Of a DNA stretch of 64,000 bases, positions 10,102 through 16,857 are shown piece after piece (within the stretch, counting starts at the first letter, position 1; every line of letters starts with the position of its first letter). Source of the stretch: Pseudoalteromonas sp. T1lg75 (GTDB taxonomy: Bacteria > Pseudomonadota > Gammaproteobacteria > Enterobacterales > Alteromonadaceae); NCBI RefSeq assembly GCF_002964705.1, contig NZ_PQCD01000003.1:1-64000 (forward strand). The letters run 5' to 3'. The translations under genes were made by a program, and so were the position numbers. The notes under the pieces were generated by a model. The model was not told the origin of the DNA. It saw only the letters and a list, made by a program, of their open reading frames with translations, and made no database searches.

Positions 10102-10560
10102 ATGGACATTCGCAAAATTAAAAAATTAATCGAGCTTGTTGAAGAAACAGGTATTGCTGAACTAGAGATCACCGAAGGTGAAGAGTCGGTACGTATTAAC
10201 CGTCACAGTTCTGCTCCTATGGCTATGCCACAACAGTACACAGTTGCAGCCCCAGCGGCCGCTCCTGCACCAGTAGCAGCTCCTGCAGCTGAAGCACCAG
10301 CAGCAAGCGCTCCGGCACAACCTACTGGCCACCAGGTTAAATCACCTATGGTAGGTACTTTCTACTCGGCTTCTTCACCTGAAGCGGCTGCATACGTAGA
10401 AGTAGGCACAAAAGTGAACGTAGGCGACACCCTGTGTATCGTTGAAGCGATGAAGATGATGAACCAGATCGAAGCGGACAAAGCCGGTACGGTTAAAGCT
10501 ATCCTGGTTGAAAATGGCGAGCCAGTTGAGTTCGATCAACCACTTTTCATCATCGAATAA
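10102..10560 (+). CDS. accB: Biotin carboxyl carrier protein of acetyl-CoA carboxylase
   Basis: 152 residues. AccB carries the biotin that is carboxylated by AccC and then used by AccAD to make malonyl-CoA. The N-terminal dimerisation helix ([15 protein letters not shown]) is followed by an Ala/Pro-rich linker at about residues 45-75 and the biotinyl domain, with the biotinylated Lys in EAMKMMNQ (about residue 118). The thumb typical of bacterial BCCP is present. It lies 25 bp after aroQ and 27 bp before accC. Confidence 0.98.
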   Translation: MDIRKIKKLIELVEETGIAELEITEGEESVRINRHSSAPMAMPQQYTVAAPAAAPAPVAAPAAEAPAASAPAQPTGHQVKSPMVGTFYSASSPEAAAYVEVGTKVNVGDTLCIVEAMKMMNQIEADKAGTVKAILVENGEPVEFDQPLFIIE

Positions 10561-10587
10561 TCGCGCAACCCAAACAAGGCATCAACT

Positions 10588-11928
10588 ATGTTAGATAAAG
10601 TTGTTATCGCAAACCGAGGTGAAATTGCACTTCGCGTGTTGCGCGCCTGTAAAGAGCTAGGTATTAAAACGGTAGCGGTTCATTCAACCGCAGACCGCGA
10701 CTTAAAACACGTGCTCCTTGCAGATGAGACTATTTGTATCGGTAAACCGGCCGCCAGCGAAAGCTACCTGGATATTCCTCGTATTATCGCCGCCGCTGAA
10801 GTAACCGACGCGGTAGCCATTCACCCTGGCTACGGTTTCCTTTCTGAAAACGCAGATTTTGCCGACCAAGTCGAGCAAAGTGGCTTTATCTTTATCGGTC
10901 CTAAGGGCGACACCATTCGTCTGATGGGTGATAAGGTATCGGCTATCGAAGCCATGCGTAAAGCCGGCGTACCTTGCGTACCAGGTTCAGACGGCCCACT
11001 AACGGAAGACAACGAGCGCAACATGCAAATCGCTAAGCGCATCGGTTACCCGGTGATCATCAAGGCCGCCGGTGGCGGTGGTGGTCGTGGTATGCGTGTG
11101 GTTCGCAGTGAGAAAGAGCTTGTAAACTCAATCGCCCTGACTCAGCAAGAAGCTAAGCAATTCTTTGGTAACGGCATGGTTTACATGGAAAAATTCCTTG
11201 AAAACCCTCGTCATATCGAAGTTCAGGTACTGGCCGATGGTCAAGGTAATGCTATCCACCTAGGTGAGCGTGACTGTTCAATGCAGCGTCGTCACCAGAA
11301 AGTTGTGGAAGAAGCGCCAGCTCCGGGTATCACCGCGGAAATGCGTAAGTACATCGGTGACCGCTGTACGCGTGCATGTATCGAAATCGGCTACCGTGGT
11401 GCCGGTACATTCGAATTCCTATATGAAAACGGCGAGTTCTACTTCATCGAAATGAACACCCGTATTCAGGTAGAGCATCCAGTAACCGAAATGGTAACCG
11501 GTATTGACCTAATTAAAGAGCAGCTAAAAATCGCTGCCGGTCAGCCGCTGTCTATTACGCAAGACGACGTTGTGATCCGTGGCCATGCCATCGAATGTCG
11601 TATTAATGCTGAAGACCCGAAAACCTTTATTCCTTCGCCGGGTAAAATCACCCGCTTCCACCCTGCAGGTGGTCTAGGAATTCGTTGGGACAGCCACATT
11701 TATGCGGACTACACGGTACCACCGCATTACGACTCAATGATCGGTAAGTTGATCTGTTACGGTGAAAACCGTGACGTAGCCATTGCTCGCTCACGCAACG
11801 CGTTGAATGAGTTGGTAATCGACGGCATCAAGACCAACACCGAGCTGCACAAGATTATTTTAGCGGACGAGAACTTCCAAAATGGTGGCACTAACATCCA
11901 CTATCTAGAGAAGAAACTAGGTCTGTAA
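10588..11928 (+). CDS. accC: Biotin carboxylase subunit of acetyl-CoA carboxylase
   Basis: 446 residues, close to the 449 of E. coli. It uses ATP and bicarbonate to carboxylate the biotin on AccB. ATP-grasp features are plain: the Gly-rich loop [14 protein letters not shown] (about 158-171), [15 protein letters not shown], the metal-binding [20 protein letters not shown] with its Glu and catalytic Arg, and the C-terminal domain with [10 protein letters not shown]. The start is [20 protein letters not shown], as in the family. It is the last gene of aroQ-accB-accC, with a strong terminator about 23 bp beyond the stop. Confidence 0.98.
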   Translation: MLDKVVIANRGEIALRVLRACKELGIKTVAVHSTADRDLKHVLLADETICIGKPAASESYLDIPRIIAAAEVTDAVAIHPGYGFLSENADFADQVEQSGFIFIGPKGDTIRLMGDKVSAIEAMRKAGVPCVPGSDGPLTEDNERNMQIAKRIGYPVIIKAAGGGGGRGMRVVRSEKELVNSIALTQQEAKQFFGNGMVYMEKFLENPRHIEVQVLADGQGNAIHLGERDCSMQRRHQKVVEEAPAPGITAEMRKYIGDRCTRACIEIGYRGAGTFEFLYENGEFYFIEMNTRIQVEHPVTEMVTGIDLIKEQLKIAAGQPLSITQDDVVIRGHAIECRINAEDPKTFIPSPGKITRFHPAGGLGIRWDSHIYADYTVPPHYDSMIGKLICYGENRDVAIARSRNALNELVIDGIKTNTELHKIILADENFQNGGTNIHYLEKKLGL

Positions 11929-11951
11929 ATTAAATTGTTAAGCAAAGCCAA

Positions 11952-11976
11952 AGCCGACATTTTGTCGGCTTTTTTT
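11952..11976 (+). terminator. Terminator of aroQ-accBC
   Basis: Perfect stem AGCCGACA / TGTCGGCT with a TTT loop, followed by six T. Confidence 0.93.
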
Positions 11977-12067
11977 GTATTGAGCCTTTGAAAACAATGG
12001 TGAGTGGCTGATAGGACAATAAGTAAGCAGTTGATTTCTACAAACTTAAATAAACCCCCTTCAGCTA

Positions 12068-12096
12068 GTGACAAGGCCTGGAAAAGTTTTTATACT
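12068..12096 (+). promoter_or_regulatory. Sigma-70 promoter, stable-RNA type, upstream of the tRNA gene
   Basis: GTGACA (12068-12073), a 17-bp spacer and TATACT (12091-12096), followed by the GC-rich discriminator GCTCGGCGC. GC-rich discriminators are typical of tRNA/rRNA promoters under stringent control. Transcription from about 12103 would pass through the tRNA-like remnant before reaching the intact tRNA. Confidence 0.65.
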
Positions 12097-12156
12097 GCTC
12101 GGCGCTTACCTAAGGATATCTCCTATCCTGTAAAAACAAGGTAAGCATCGAGAATA

Positions 12157-12174
12157 CAAAATGGCCCTATAGCT
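12157..12174 (+). repeat. Remnant copy of the tRNA 5' end
   Basis: CAAAATGGCCCTATAGCT at 12157-12174 is identical to 12309-12326, the leader and first 12 bases of the intact tRNA 152 bp downstream. After GGCCCTATAGCT the sequence diverges and no further tRNA arm is recognisable. Between the copies are a hairpin (GAAGTGAT/ATCACTTC, 12205-12225) and a GC-richer stretch without coding potential. Confidence 0.75.
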
Positions 12175-12314
12175 TAGGTGATGAACGTAAGCCAAAGGCT
12201 TTGAGAAGTGATTTAACATCACTTCGAAAGTGAAGAACGCGAGGTCGTGGATGACCGAGCTGAGTGCAGATCATCATGGACGTGTATACTCCGACTGCAC
12301 CAAGTACACAAAAT

Positions 12315-12391
12315 GGCCCTATAGCTCAGTTGGTTAGAGCGCACGACTCATAATCGTTAGGTCCCTGGTTCGAGTCCAGGTGGGGCCACCA
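12315..12391 (+). tRNA. tRNA with CAU anticodon, probably tRNA-Ile2 (lysidine type)
   Basis: A 77-base cloverleaf with encoded CCA: acceptor stem GGCCCTA/TGGGGCC, D arm GCTC...GAGC, anticodon stem around CTCATAA, T arm CCTGG-TTCGAGT-CCAGG. The anticodon is CAT. The GGCCC acceptor start with C4-G69 and C5-G68 pairs resembles E. coli ileX, a substrate of TilS, rather than elongator tRNA-Met (GGCTACG). Elongator Met is the alternative; initiator Met is excluded because the 1-72 pair is G-C. Transcribed from the promoter at 12068-12096. Confidence 0.9.
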
Positions 12392-12516
12392 TTTTTCCTA
12401 CTTTTCCTTGTGAATTACGCCCCCGAAATAAGCGAACTTTGTGTCTTTCGTATACAAAAAAGCTGAGTCAGCTAATAACCCAACTAAGCCTTAGAGCTTA
12501 AAACCACTTCGATAAA

Positions 12517-12981
12517 CTAATTAAAATCAGTGAGCGCCCCGGCCAATGAGCCCTCAGGTTTTTCAACCACACGTAATAGTTCTGTCTCGCCATCGAGGAC
12601 GATAAAGGTGGGGGTGTATTTAAGCTTAAACAGCTCGGCCAGGCCCTTGTCGTCTTGTTTGTTGTAATCCACGGCCACCAGTTCGAGCTGGGCGAGTTCA
12701 ACCTTGCTCAGTGCCAGTAACTTTAGCAGTCGTGGTACTTCGCGCTCGCTGTCATGACACCAGGTGCCGAATAATACCAACACGGACTTGCCCGTGAGCT
12801 TGTGCATCTGTGCCAGCTCGTCATCGCTTGGCGTAAAATCATCGTAGGCCGTGGCAAAAGTTTCATATTCACCCAGTAAACTGCCGCTCTCAATCACGCC
12901 GATAAAGGGGTTATCGTCGGCATGTGCCGCTGTTGTCGCTAAGGCCATAATAAAAAAGCAGAGTGTTAGAAGGGTACGCAT
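12517..12981 (-). CDS. Periplasmic thioredoxin-like protein with a CxxS motif
   Basis: 154 residues from the ATG at 12981; a TTG three codons earlier is possible but has no better signal. A signal peptide (MRTLLTLCFFIMALATTAAHA) sends it to the periplasm. The mature protein is a thioredoxin fold: VLVLFGTWCHDSEREVPRLLKL holds the active-site region and KYTPTFIVLDG has the cis-proline. The second redox cysteine is replaced by serine (C75-H-D-S78), so it cannot form the usual internal disulfide; CxxS proteins can act as isomerases, reductases of mixed disulfides, or binding proteins. It stands alone on the minus strand between the tRNA and an HDOD gene. The specific role is unknown. Confidence 0.8.
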   Translation of the reverse strand: MRTLLTLCFFIMALATTAAHADDNPFIGVIESGSLLGEYETFATAYDDFTPSDDELAQMHKLTGKSVLVLFGTWCHDSEREVPRLLKLLALSKVELAQLELVAVDYNKQDDKGLAELFKLKYTPTFIVLDGETELLRVVEKPEGSLAGALTDFN

Positions 12982-13138
12982 GGTTATCAATTCTTGTGGT
13001 TATTATCTAGGGCCATTATGGCCTTGTTATTGAGTCTTGTCTTGCCTTATTGGCATCTGCGCCGCCGAGCGCCTGTACCAGTTGCGCTAGCGGCGTATGG
13101 GAAATCGGCTAAACTTATGATGCAGGCACGGGGGTAAT

Positions 13139-13993
13139 ATGCAGGGCATAGATGACAAGGTTCTTTCACAACTTGAGGTGGGTTTTAAGCTACCCGTTAA
13201 ACCGGCTGCGCTTAATCGGCTCCAGACTGAATTGAACCAAAGCAACCCTTGCCTGGATAAGGTCAGTGAATTGATCACCGCCGATGTCGCCCTGGCCGCG
13301 GCGGTTTTACGTCTGATTAATTCGCCCGAGCTTATGTCCGAACTAGAAATCACCGATGTAAAGCAGGCGGTTAAATTGTTGGGCCTCAACACCATCAGCC
13401 ACCTCACCTCCCGCTACTTGGTTAAACAAGTTTTTGATCAATCGAGTTGTTGTATTTCTCTGGCCCGCTTTTGGGACAGTGCCACCGAGATATCACGGTT
13501 ATGTCTGTATCTGGCTCAAGGACTAAGACGCGATATCGCCCTCGACAATGTGCAAACCTTAGGTCTGTTTCATGATATCGGCATTCCGGTGATGGCCATG
13601 AATTTTCCGGACTATGTACAGGTGCTCAATGCCGCCAATGACGATGGCCAGGTTTCGCTCACAGCACTGGAGGATCAGCGCTATCCCTGCAACCATGCCA
13701 TGCTGGGATTTTATATGGCTCATTCCTGGCATCTTCCCAGTTCGCTGTGCAACATTGTGCTGCATCATCATGACGTAAACTTCTTAGACGAGCCCCACAG
13801 CGAAGACGAGAAGCTGTACTACGCCATCTTGAAAGTCGCCGAGAACATTGCCCATGTGCATAAGCGCTTTCGCGATATTAATCACTGGCATCTTCTTGAG
13901 CCAAAATTGTTCGCGACCTTAGGCTGGCAACATCAAGATTACCAAACACATCTGGACGATGGCCAAGGCCTGTTGCTCTTCAGCGCTGACTAA
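13139..13993 (+). CDS. HDOD domain protein
   Basis: 284 residues, almost all one HDOD domain (an HD-like fold whose family members mostly lack phosphodiesterase activity and serve in signalling). Typical segments are KLPVKPAALNRL at the N-terminus, ITADVALAAAVLRLINSP (about 44-61), AVKLLGLNTISHL, TLGLFHDIGIPVM (about 141) and IVLHHHDVNF (about 207). There is no fused EAL, GGDEF or receiver domain, so output must go through a partner. GGGGGTAAT precedes the ATG. It is followed by yjjX after about 86 bp; co-transcription is possible. No function can be assigned from sequence alone. Confidence 0.9.
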   Translation: MQGIDDKVLSQLEVGFKLPVKPAALNRLQTELNQSNPCLDKVSELITADVALAAAVLRLINSPELMSELEITDVKQAVKLLGLNTISHLTSRYLVKQVFDQSSCCISLARFWDSATEISRLCLYLAQGLRRDIALDNVQTLGLFHDIGIPVMAMNFPDYVQVLNAANDDGQVSLTALEDQRYPCNHAMLGFYMAHSWHLPSSLCNIVLHHHDVNFLDEPHSEDEKLYYAILKVAENIAHVHKRFRDINHWHLLEPKLFATLGWQHQDYQTHLDDGQGLLLFSAD

Positions 13994-14079
13994 ACGACTT
14001 CTTCGACATTAATCTCAGGGGTGTGTGCCCTCAATACGGCCATGATACAATGGCCCAAAGCACTCCGAAGGACGAGGAT

Positions 14080-14634
14080 ATGGCAGCAAGCTCCGCTGTA
14101 AAACAACTTAAGCTGATTGTCGGCTCCAAAAACCCAGTTAAAGTAAATGCCGCAAAGGCCACCCTGGCCACCTACTTTCCCGACCACCATATCGAATGCC
14201 TGGGTGTCGACGCCCCTTCCGGGGTTGCCGACCAGCCACTGGGCGAACCTGATACCCTGCTTGGCGCCGAAAACCGAGTGCGCTACTGCCAGGAGCATTA
14301 CCAGGGGGATTTCTATATGGCCATGGAAGGAGGCGCTGCCCGCTTCGACTATGGTGCCGCCACCTTTGCTTATGTGGTGATCGCCGATAATCATCAATTG
14401 AGCGTTGGCCGCAGCTGCAACCTCCCATTACCTGAATCGCTGTTCGAAAAGTTACAACAGGGCCAGGAGCTTGGCGATGTCATGGATGCCGCCTTTAATA
14501 CCACCAATATCAAGCAACAAGGCGGCGCCATTGGCCTGCTGACCCGTGGCCATGCCACCCGCCAAAGCACCTATCAACAGGCGCTTACCCTGGCCATGGC
14601 GCCCTTCAATCACCCCGAACTATTTTCGAGTTAA
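14080..14634 (+). CDS. yjjX: YjjX, inosine/xanthosine triphosphatase
   Basis: 184 residues from the ATG at 14080, which has GGACGAGG as ribosome-binding site; earlier in-frame starts (GTG 14023, ATG 14050) would add a tail not seen in the family. YjjX hydrolyses ITP and XTP, clearing deaminated purine nucleotides. The nucleotide-binding N-terminus IVGSKNPVKVNAAK and the segments GVDAPSGVADQPLG, MAMEGGAA and GGAIGLLTRGHATRQSTYQQAL match the family. yjjG follows after 3 bp, so the two house-cleaning nucleotide enzymes are co-transcribed. Confidence 0.92.
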   Translation: MAASSAVKQLKLIVGSKNPVKVNAAKATLATYFPDHHIECLGVDAPSGVADQPLGEPDTLLGAENRVRYCQEHYQGDFYMAMEGGAARFDYGAATFAYVVIADNHQLSVGRSCNLPLPESLFEKLQQGQELGDVMDAAFNTTNIKQQGGAIGLLTRGHATRQSTYQQALTLAMAPFNHPELFSS

Positions 14635-14637
14635 GCC

Positions 14638-15315
14638 ATGCGTTATCCCTGGATATTATTTGATGCCGATGAAACCCTGTTTCATTTCGATGCCTTTGCC
14701 GGCTTGCAGGCCATGTTCGCCAAACTCAATGTTGCCTTTAGCGAGCAGGACTACCGCACCTTTGAGCAAGTAAATAAGCCGCTGTGGGTGCAATATCAGA
14801 ACAACGAGATCAGTGCCAAGCAACTGCAGGAGCAACGTTTTATGTCCTGGGCCGAGCGCCTGGATATCGCGCCCCAGCAGTTAAATCTGTGGTTTATGGA
14901 GGCCATGGCGCAAATATGCCAGCCCCTGCCCGGCGCTATCGAGCTGTTAAACGCCCTGCAGGGCAAGGCTCGACTGGGGATCATTACCAATGGCTTTACC
15001 GAGCTACAAAGCGCCCGCCTGGAGCAAACGGGTTTAAAGGGCACCTTTGAGTGGTTGGTGATCTCCGAGCAGGTGGGCTATGCCAAGCCGCACATGGCGG
15101 TGTTTGAACACGCCTTTACGCTGATGGGCAACCCGCCGAAAAGTGAGATCCTTATGATCGGCGATACCCTGGAGTCAGATATTCAAGGTGGCATCAATGC
15201 CGGTATCGACACCTGTTGGCTTAATCGCCGGGAAAAATTGGCGCCCGCACATTTAACCCCAACCTATGAGGTTAAGTCGCTATGCCAGCTGCGCACCCTA
15301 CTGCTGAACGCCTAG
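14638..15315 (+). CDS. yjjG: YjjG, pyrimidine 5'-nucleotidase (HAD superfamily)
   Basis: 225 residues, the standard YjjG length. It dephosphorylates pyrimidine nucleoside monophosphates, with a preference for non-canonical ones such as dUMP and dTMP. HAD motifs are complete: motif I FDADETLF (Asp9, Asp11), motif II ITNG, the Lys of YAKPHMAVFEHA and motif IV GDTLESDIQGG. It follows yjjX directly. The hairpin just after it lies between convergent genes and may serve both. Confidence 0.93.
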   Translation: MRYPWILFDADETLFHFDAFAGLQAMFAKLNVAFSEQDYRTFEQVNKPLWVQYQNNEISAKQLQEQRFMSWAERLDIAPQQLNLWFMEAMAQICQPLPGAIELLNALQGKARLGIITNGFTELQSARLEQTGLKGTFEWLVISEQVGYAKPHMAVFEHAFTLMGNPPKSEILMIGDTLESDIQGGINAGIDTCWLNRREKLAPAHLTPTYEVKSLCQLRTLLLNA

Positions 15316-15318
15316 CCA

Positions 15319-15344
15319 TAAAAAATGCCAGCATACGCTGGCAT
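15319..15344 (-). terminator. Terminator between yjjG and nagP
   Basis: Perfect 8-bp stem ATGCCAGC/GCTGGCAT with ATAC loop. On the minus strand it is followed by a run of T (plus A-run from 15319), which suits the minus-strand permease gene. Confidence 0.8.
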
Positions 15345-15380
15345 TAACACGGGATGGTTGCCACTAATTCTTGATTCCGA

Positions 15381-16688
15381 TCACTTCCAGGAAGTCATCT
15401 TATGGCCTTTGATAGCATAGAAAAGAATAAACAAATAACAAGGCAACATGACTAAATAAGCACTCTGCTGTCCCTGAGCACCGCCCTCACTGCCACTTGC
15501 CAAGCCCCAGAATAATGGCCCGAATGCACCACCGGCTATCCCCATAATTAAAAGCCCCGAACCCACGCTGGTCAGTTTACCCAGGCCGGACAGCGCCAGC
15601 GGCCATACCGCGGGCCACACAATGGCATTGGCAAAGCCAAGCACGGCAATCAGCAATAGAGGATCGGGCAGCGCCACGCCACCAAAAGGCACCAGCAGGG
15701 TGTTTGCAATCAGGGTCGATTGTGCATCGCCAAAGACAATCGCCAAGGTCAGCGCACAGCCAAGTATTGCTGAGCTAGTCAGAGCCGTTTGTTGTGATAG
15801 CACCCGAGGGATCAACACAATCCCTAAGGCATAGCCCACGACCATACAGACCATGGTATAGGAGGTCATAACACTGTACTTTTCCACCCCCAACGCCAGC
15901 GCAAAGGTGCCTATGGTGTCGCCGGCAATCACTTCAACGGCTACGTAAACGAATAACGCCAGCACACCTAAAGCCAGATTAGGACGTGCCAAGGCAGCCT
16001 TCACCTGGCCTTTTTCATGGGCTTGAGTATCGTCATCGATTAATTCGGGCAAGGGTGAGAATTTAACGGCCAGCGCCAACACACCGATAAACAGGGCCAT
16101 GCCAATGTATGGGAAGATCAGGCTATTGGCCATCTGGTCAATTTCTTCCTGGCTTAGATCTTTACCCACTAAGCCGGTAAAGTTACTTAAAATCAATGCC
16201 GTAAAGACCATGGGTGCGAGCACACCAGCACTCTTATTCAAGATACCCATAACACTGACCCGTGCTGCCGCCGACTCTTCAGGGCCGATGCGCACAACAT
16301 AAGGGTTCACCGCGGTTTGCAGCAGGGTTTGCCCTATGCCCATCACCAGTTGCGCAAACAAAAACAGGGCAAACACCTGAGTTTTGGCCGCCGGCACATA
16401 TAAAAAGCCGGCCAGCATCATCACCGCCATACCTAATGCCATGCCATTCTTATAGCCAATCTTCTTGATGATGATCGCCGAAGGCACCGCGGTAAAGGTC
16501 ACGGCGATATAGAAGGAGAATAAAATAAGTGAAGCCTGCAAAGGCGTTAAATCCAGAATTTGCTTTAGATAAGGCATCAATGAACCATTGAGCCAGGTTG
16601 CAAACCCGAGGATAAAGAACAGGGTGGCAACAATAGCCATAGGCACAAAGTTGCTTTGTTTTTTGGTTGTAGACACTGTTGCTTCCAT
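15381..16688 (-). CDS. nagP: NagP-type sugar:H+ symporter, probably for N-acetylglucosamine
   Basis: 435 residues, twelve predicted membrane helices, member of the FHS (fucose/GlcNAc:H+ symporter) branch of the major facilitator superfamily. The family signature FILGFATWLNGSLMPYLKQ is at about residues 21-39, and MGILNKSAG and the C-terminal LPCYLFILFYAIKGHKMTSW are also typical. Adjacent to a GH20 hexosaminidase and preceded by a NagR-type palindrome at 16830-16847, so GlcNAc or short chitin-derived sugar import is the best reading; another hexose is possible. A paralogue (agaP) lies at 56948-58273. Confidence 0.85.
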   Translation of the reverse strand: MEATVSTTKKQSNFVPMAIVATLFFILGFATWLNGSLMPYLKQILDLTPLQASLILFSFYIAVTFTAVPSAIIIKKIGYKNGMALGMAVMMLAGFLYVPAAKTQVFALFLFAQLVMGIGQTLLQTAVNPYVVRIGPEESAAARVSVMGILNKSAGVLAPMVFTALILSNFTGLVGKDLSQEEIDQMANSLIFPYIGMALFIGVLALAVKFSPLPELIDDDTQAHEKGQVKAALARPNLALGVLALFVYVAVEVIAGDTIGTFALALGVEKYSVMTSYTMVCMVVGYALGIVLIPRVLSQQTALTSSAILGCALTLAIVFGDAQSTLIANTLLVPFGGVALPDPLLLIAVLGFANAIVWPAVWPLALSGLGKLTSVGSGLLIMGIAGGAFGPLFWGLASGSEGGAQGQQSAYLVMLPCYLFILFYAIKGHKMTSWK

Positions 16689-16829
16689 AACACTTTCTCG
16701 TTGTCGAATTGTTTACCTTTAAGGTGGTTGCGCCACTTTCTAGTCGCGCAAACGGCCATTAAAAGCGCCATTTATTATTATTTTTTAGTCGTAAAAATGA
16801 GCAGTTCAGAATACCAATTAATTGCCATT

Positions 16830-16847
16830 TTTGACAGCGCTGACATG
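16830..16847. promoter_or_regulatory. Candidate NagR (LacI-family) operator of nagP
   Basis: TTTGACAGCGCTGACATG, centred on GACAGCGCTG, resembles the palindrome AATGACA-rCGy-TGTCATT known for NagR in Alteromonadales. It lies between the hexosaminidase stop and the nagP start, so nagP can be controlled apart from the upstream gene. No nagR is visible in the window. Confidence 0.6.
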
Positions 16848-16857
16848 CTCTCCGCCT

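Noticed and set aside
14023-14079. N-terminal extension of YjjX
   Set aside because: The extra residues are not a family feature and the ATG at 14080 has a good ribosome-binding site.
16811-16820. Single ATACCAATTA
   Set aside because: Resembles an end of the ATACCAATT elements but has no partner arm within reach.
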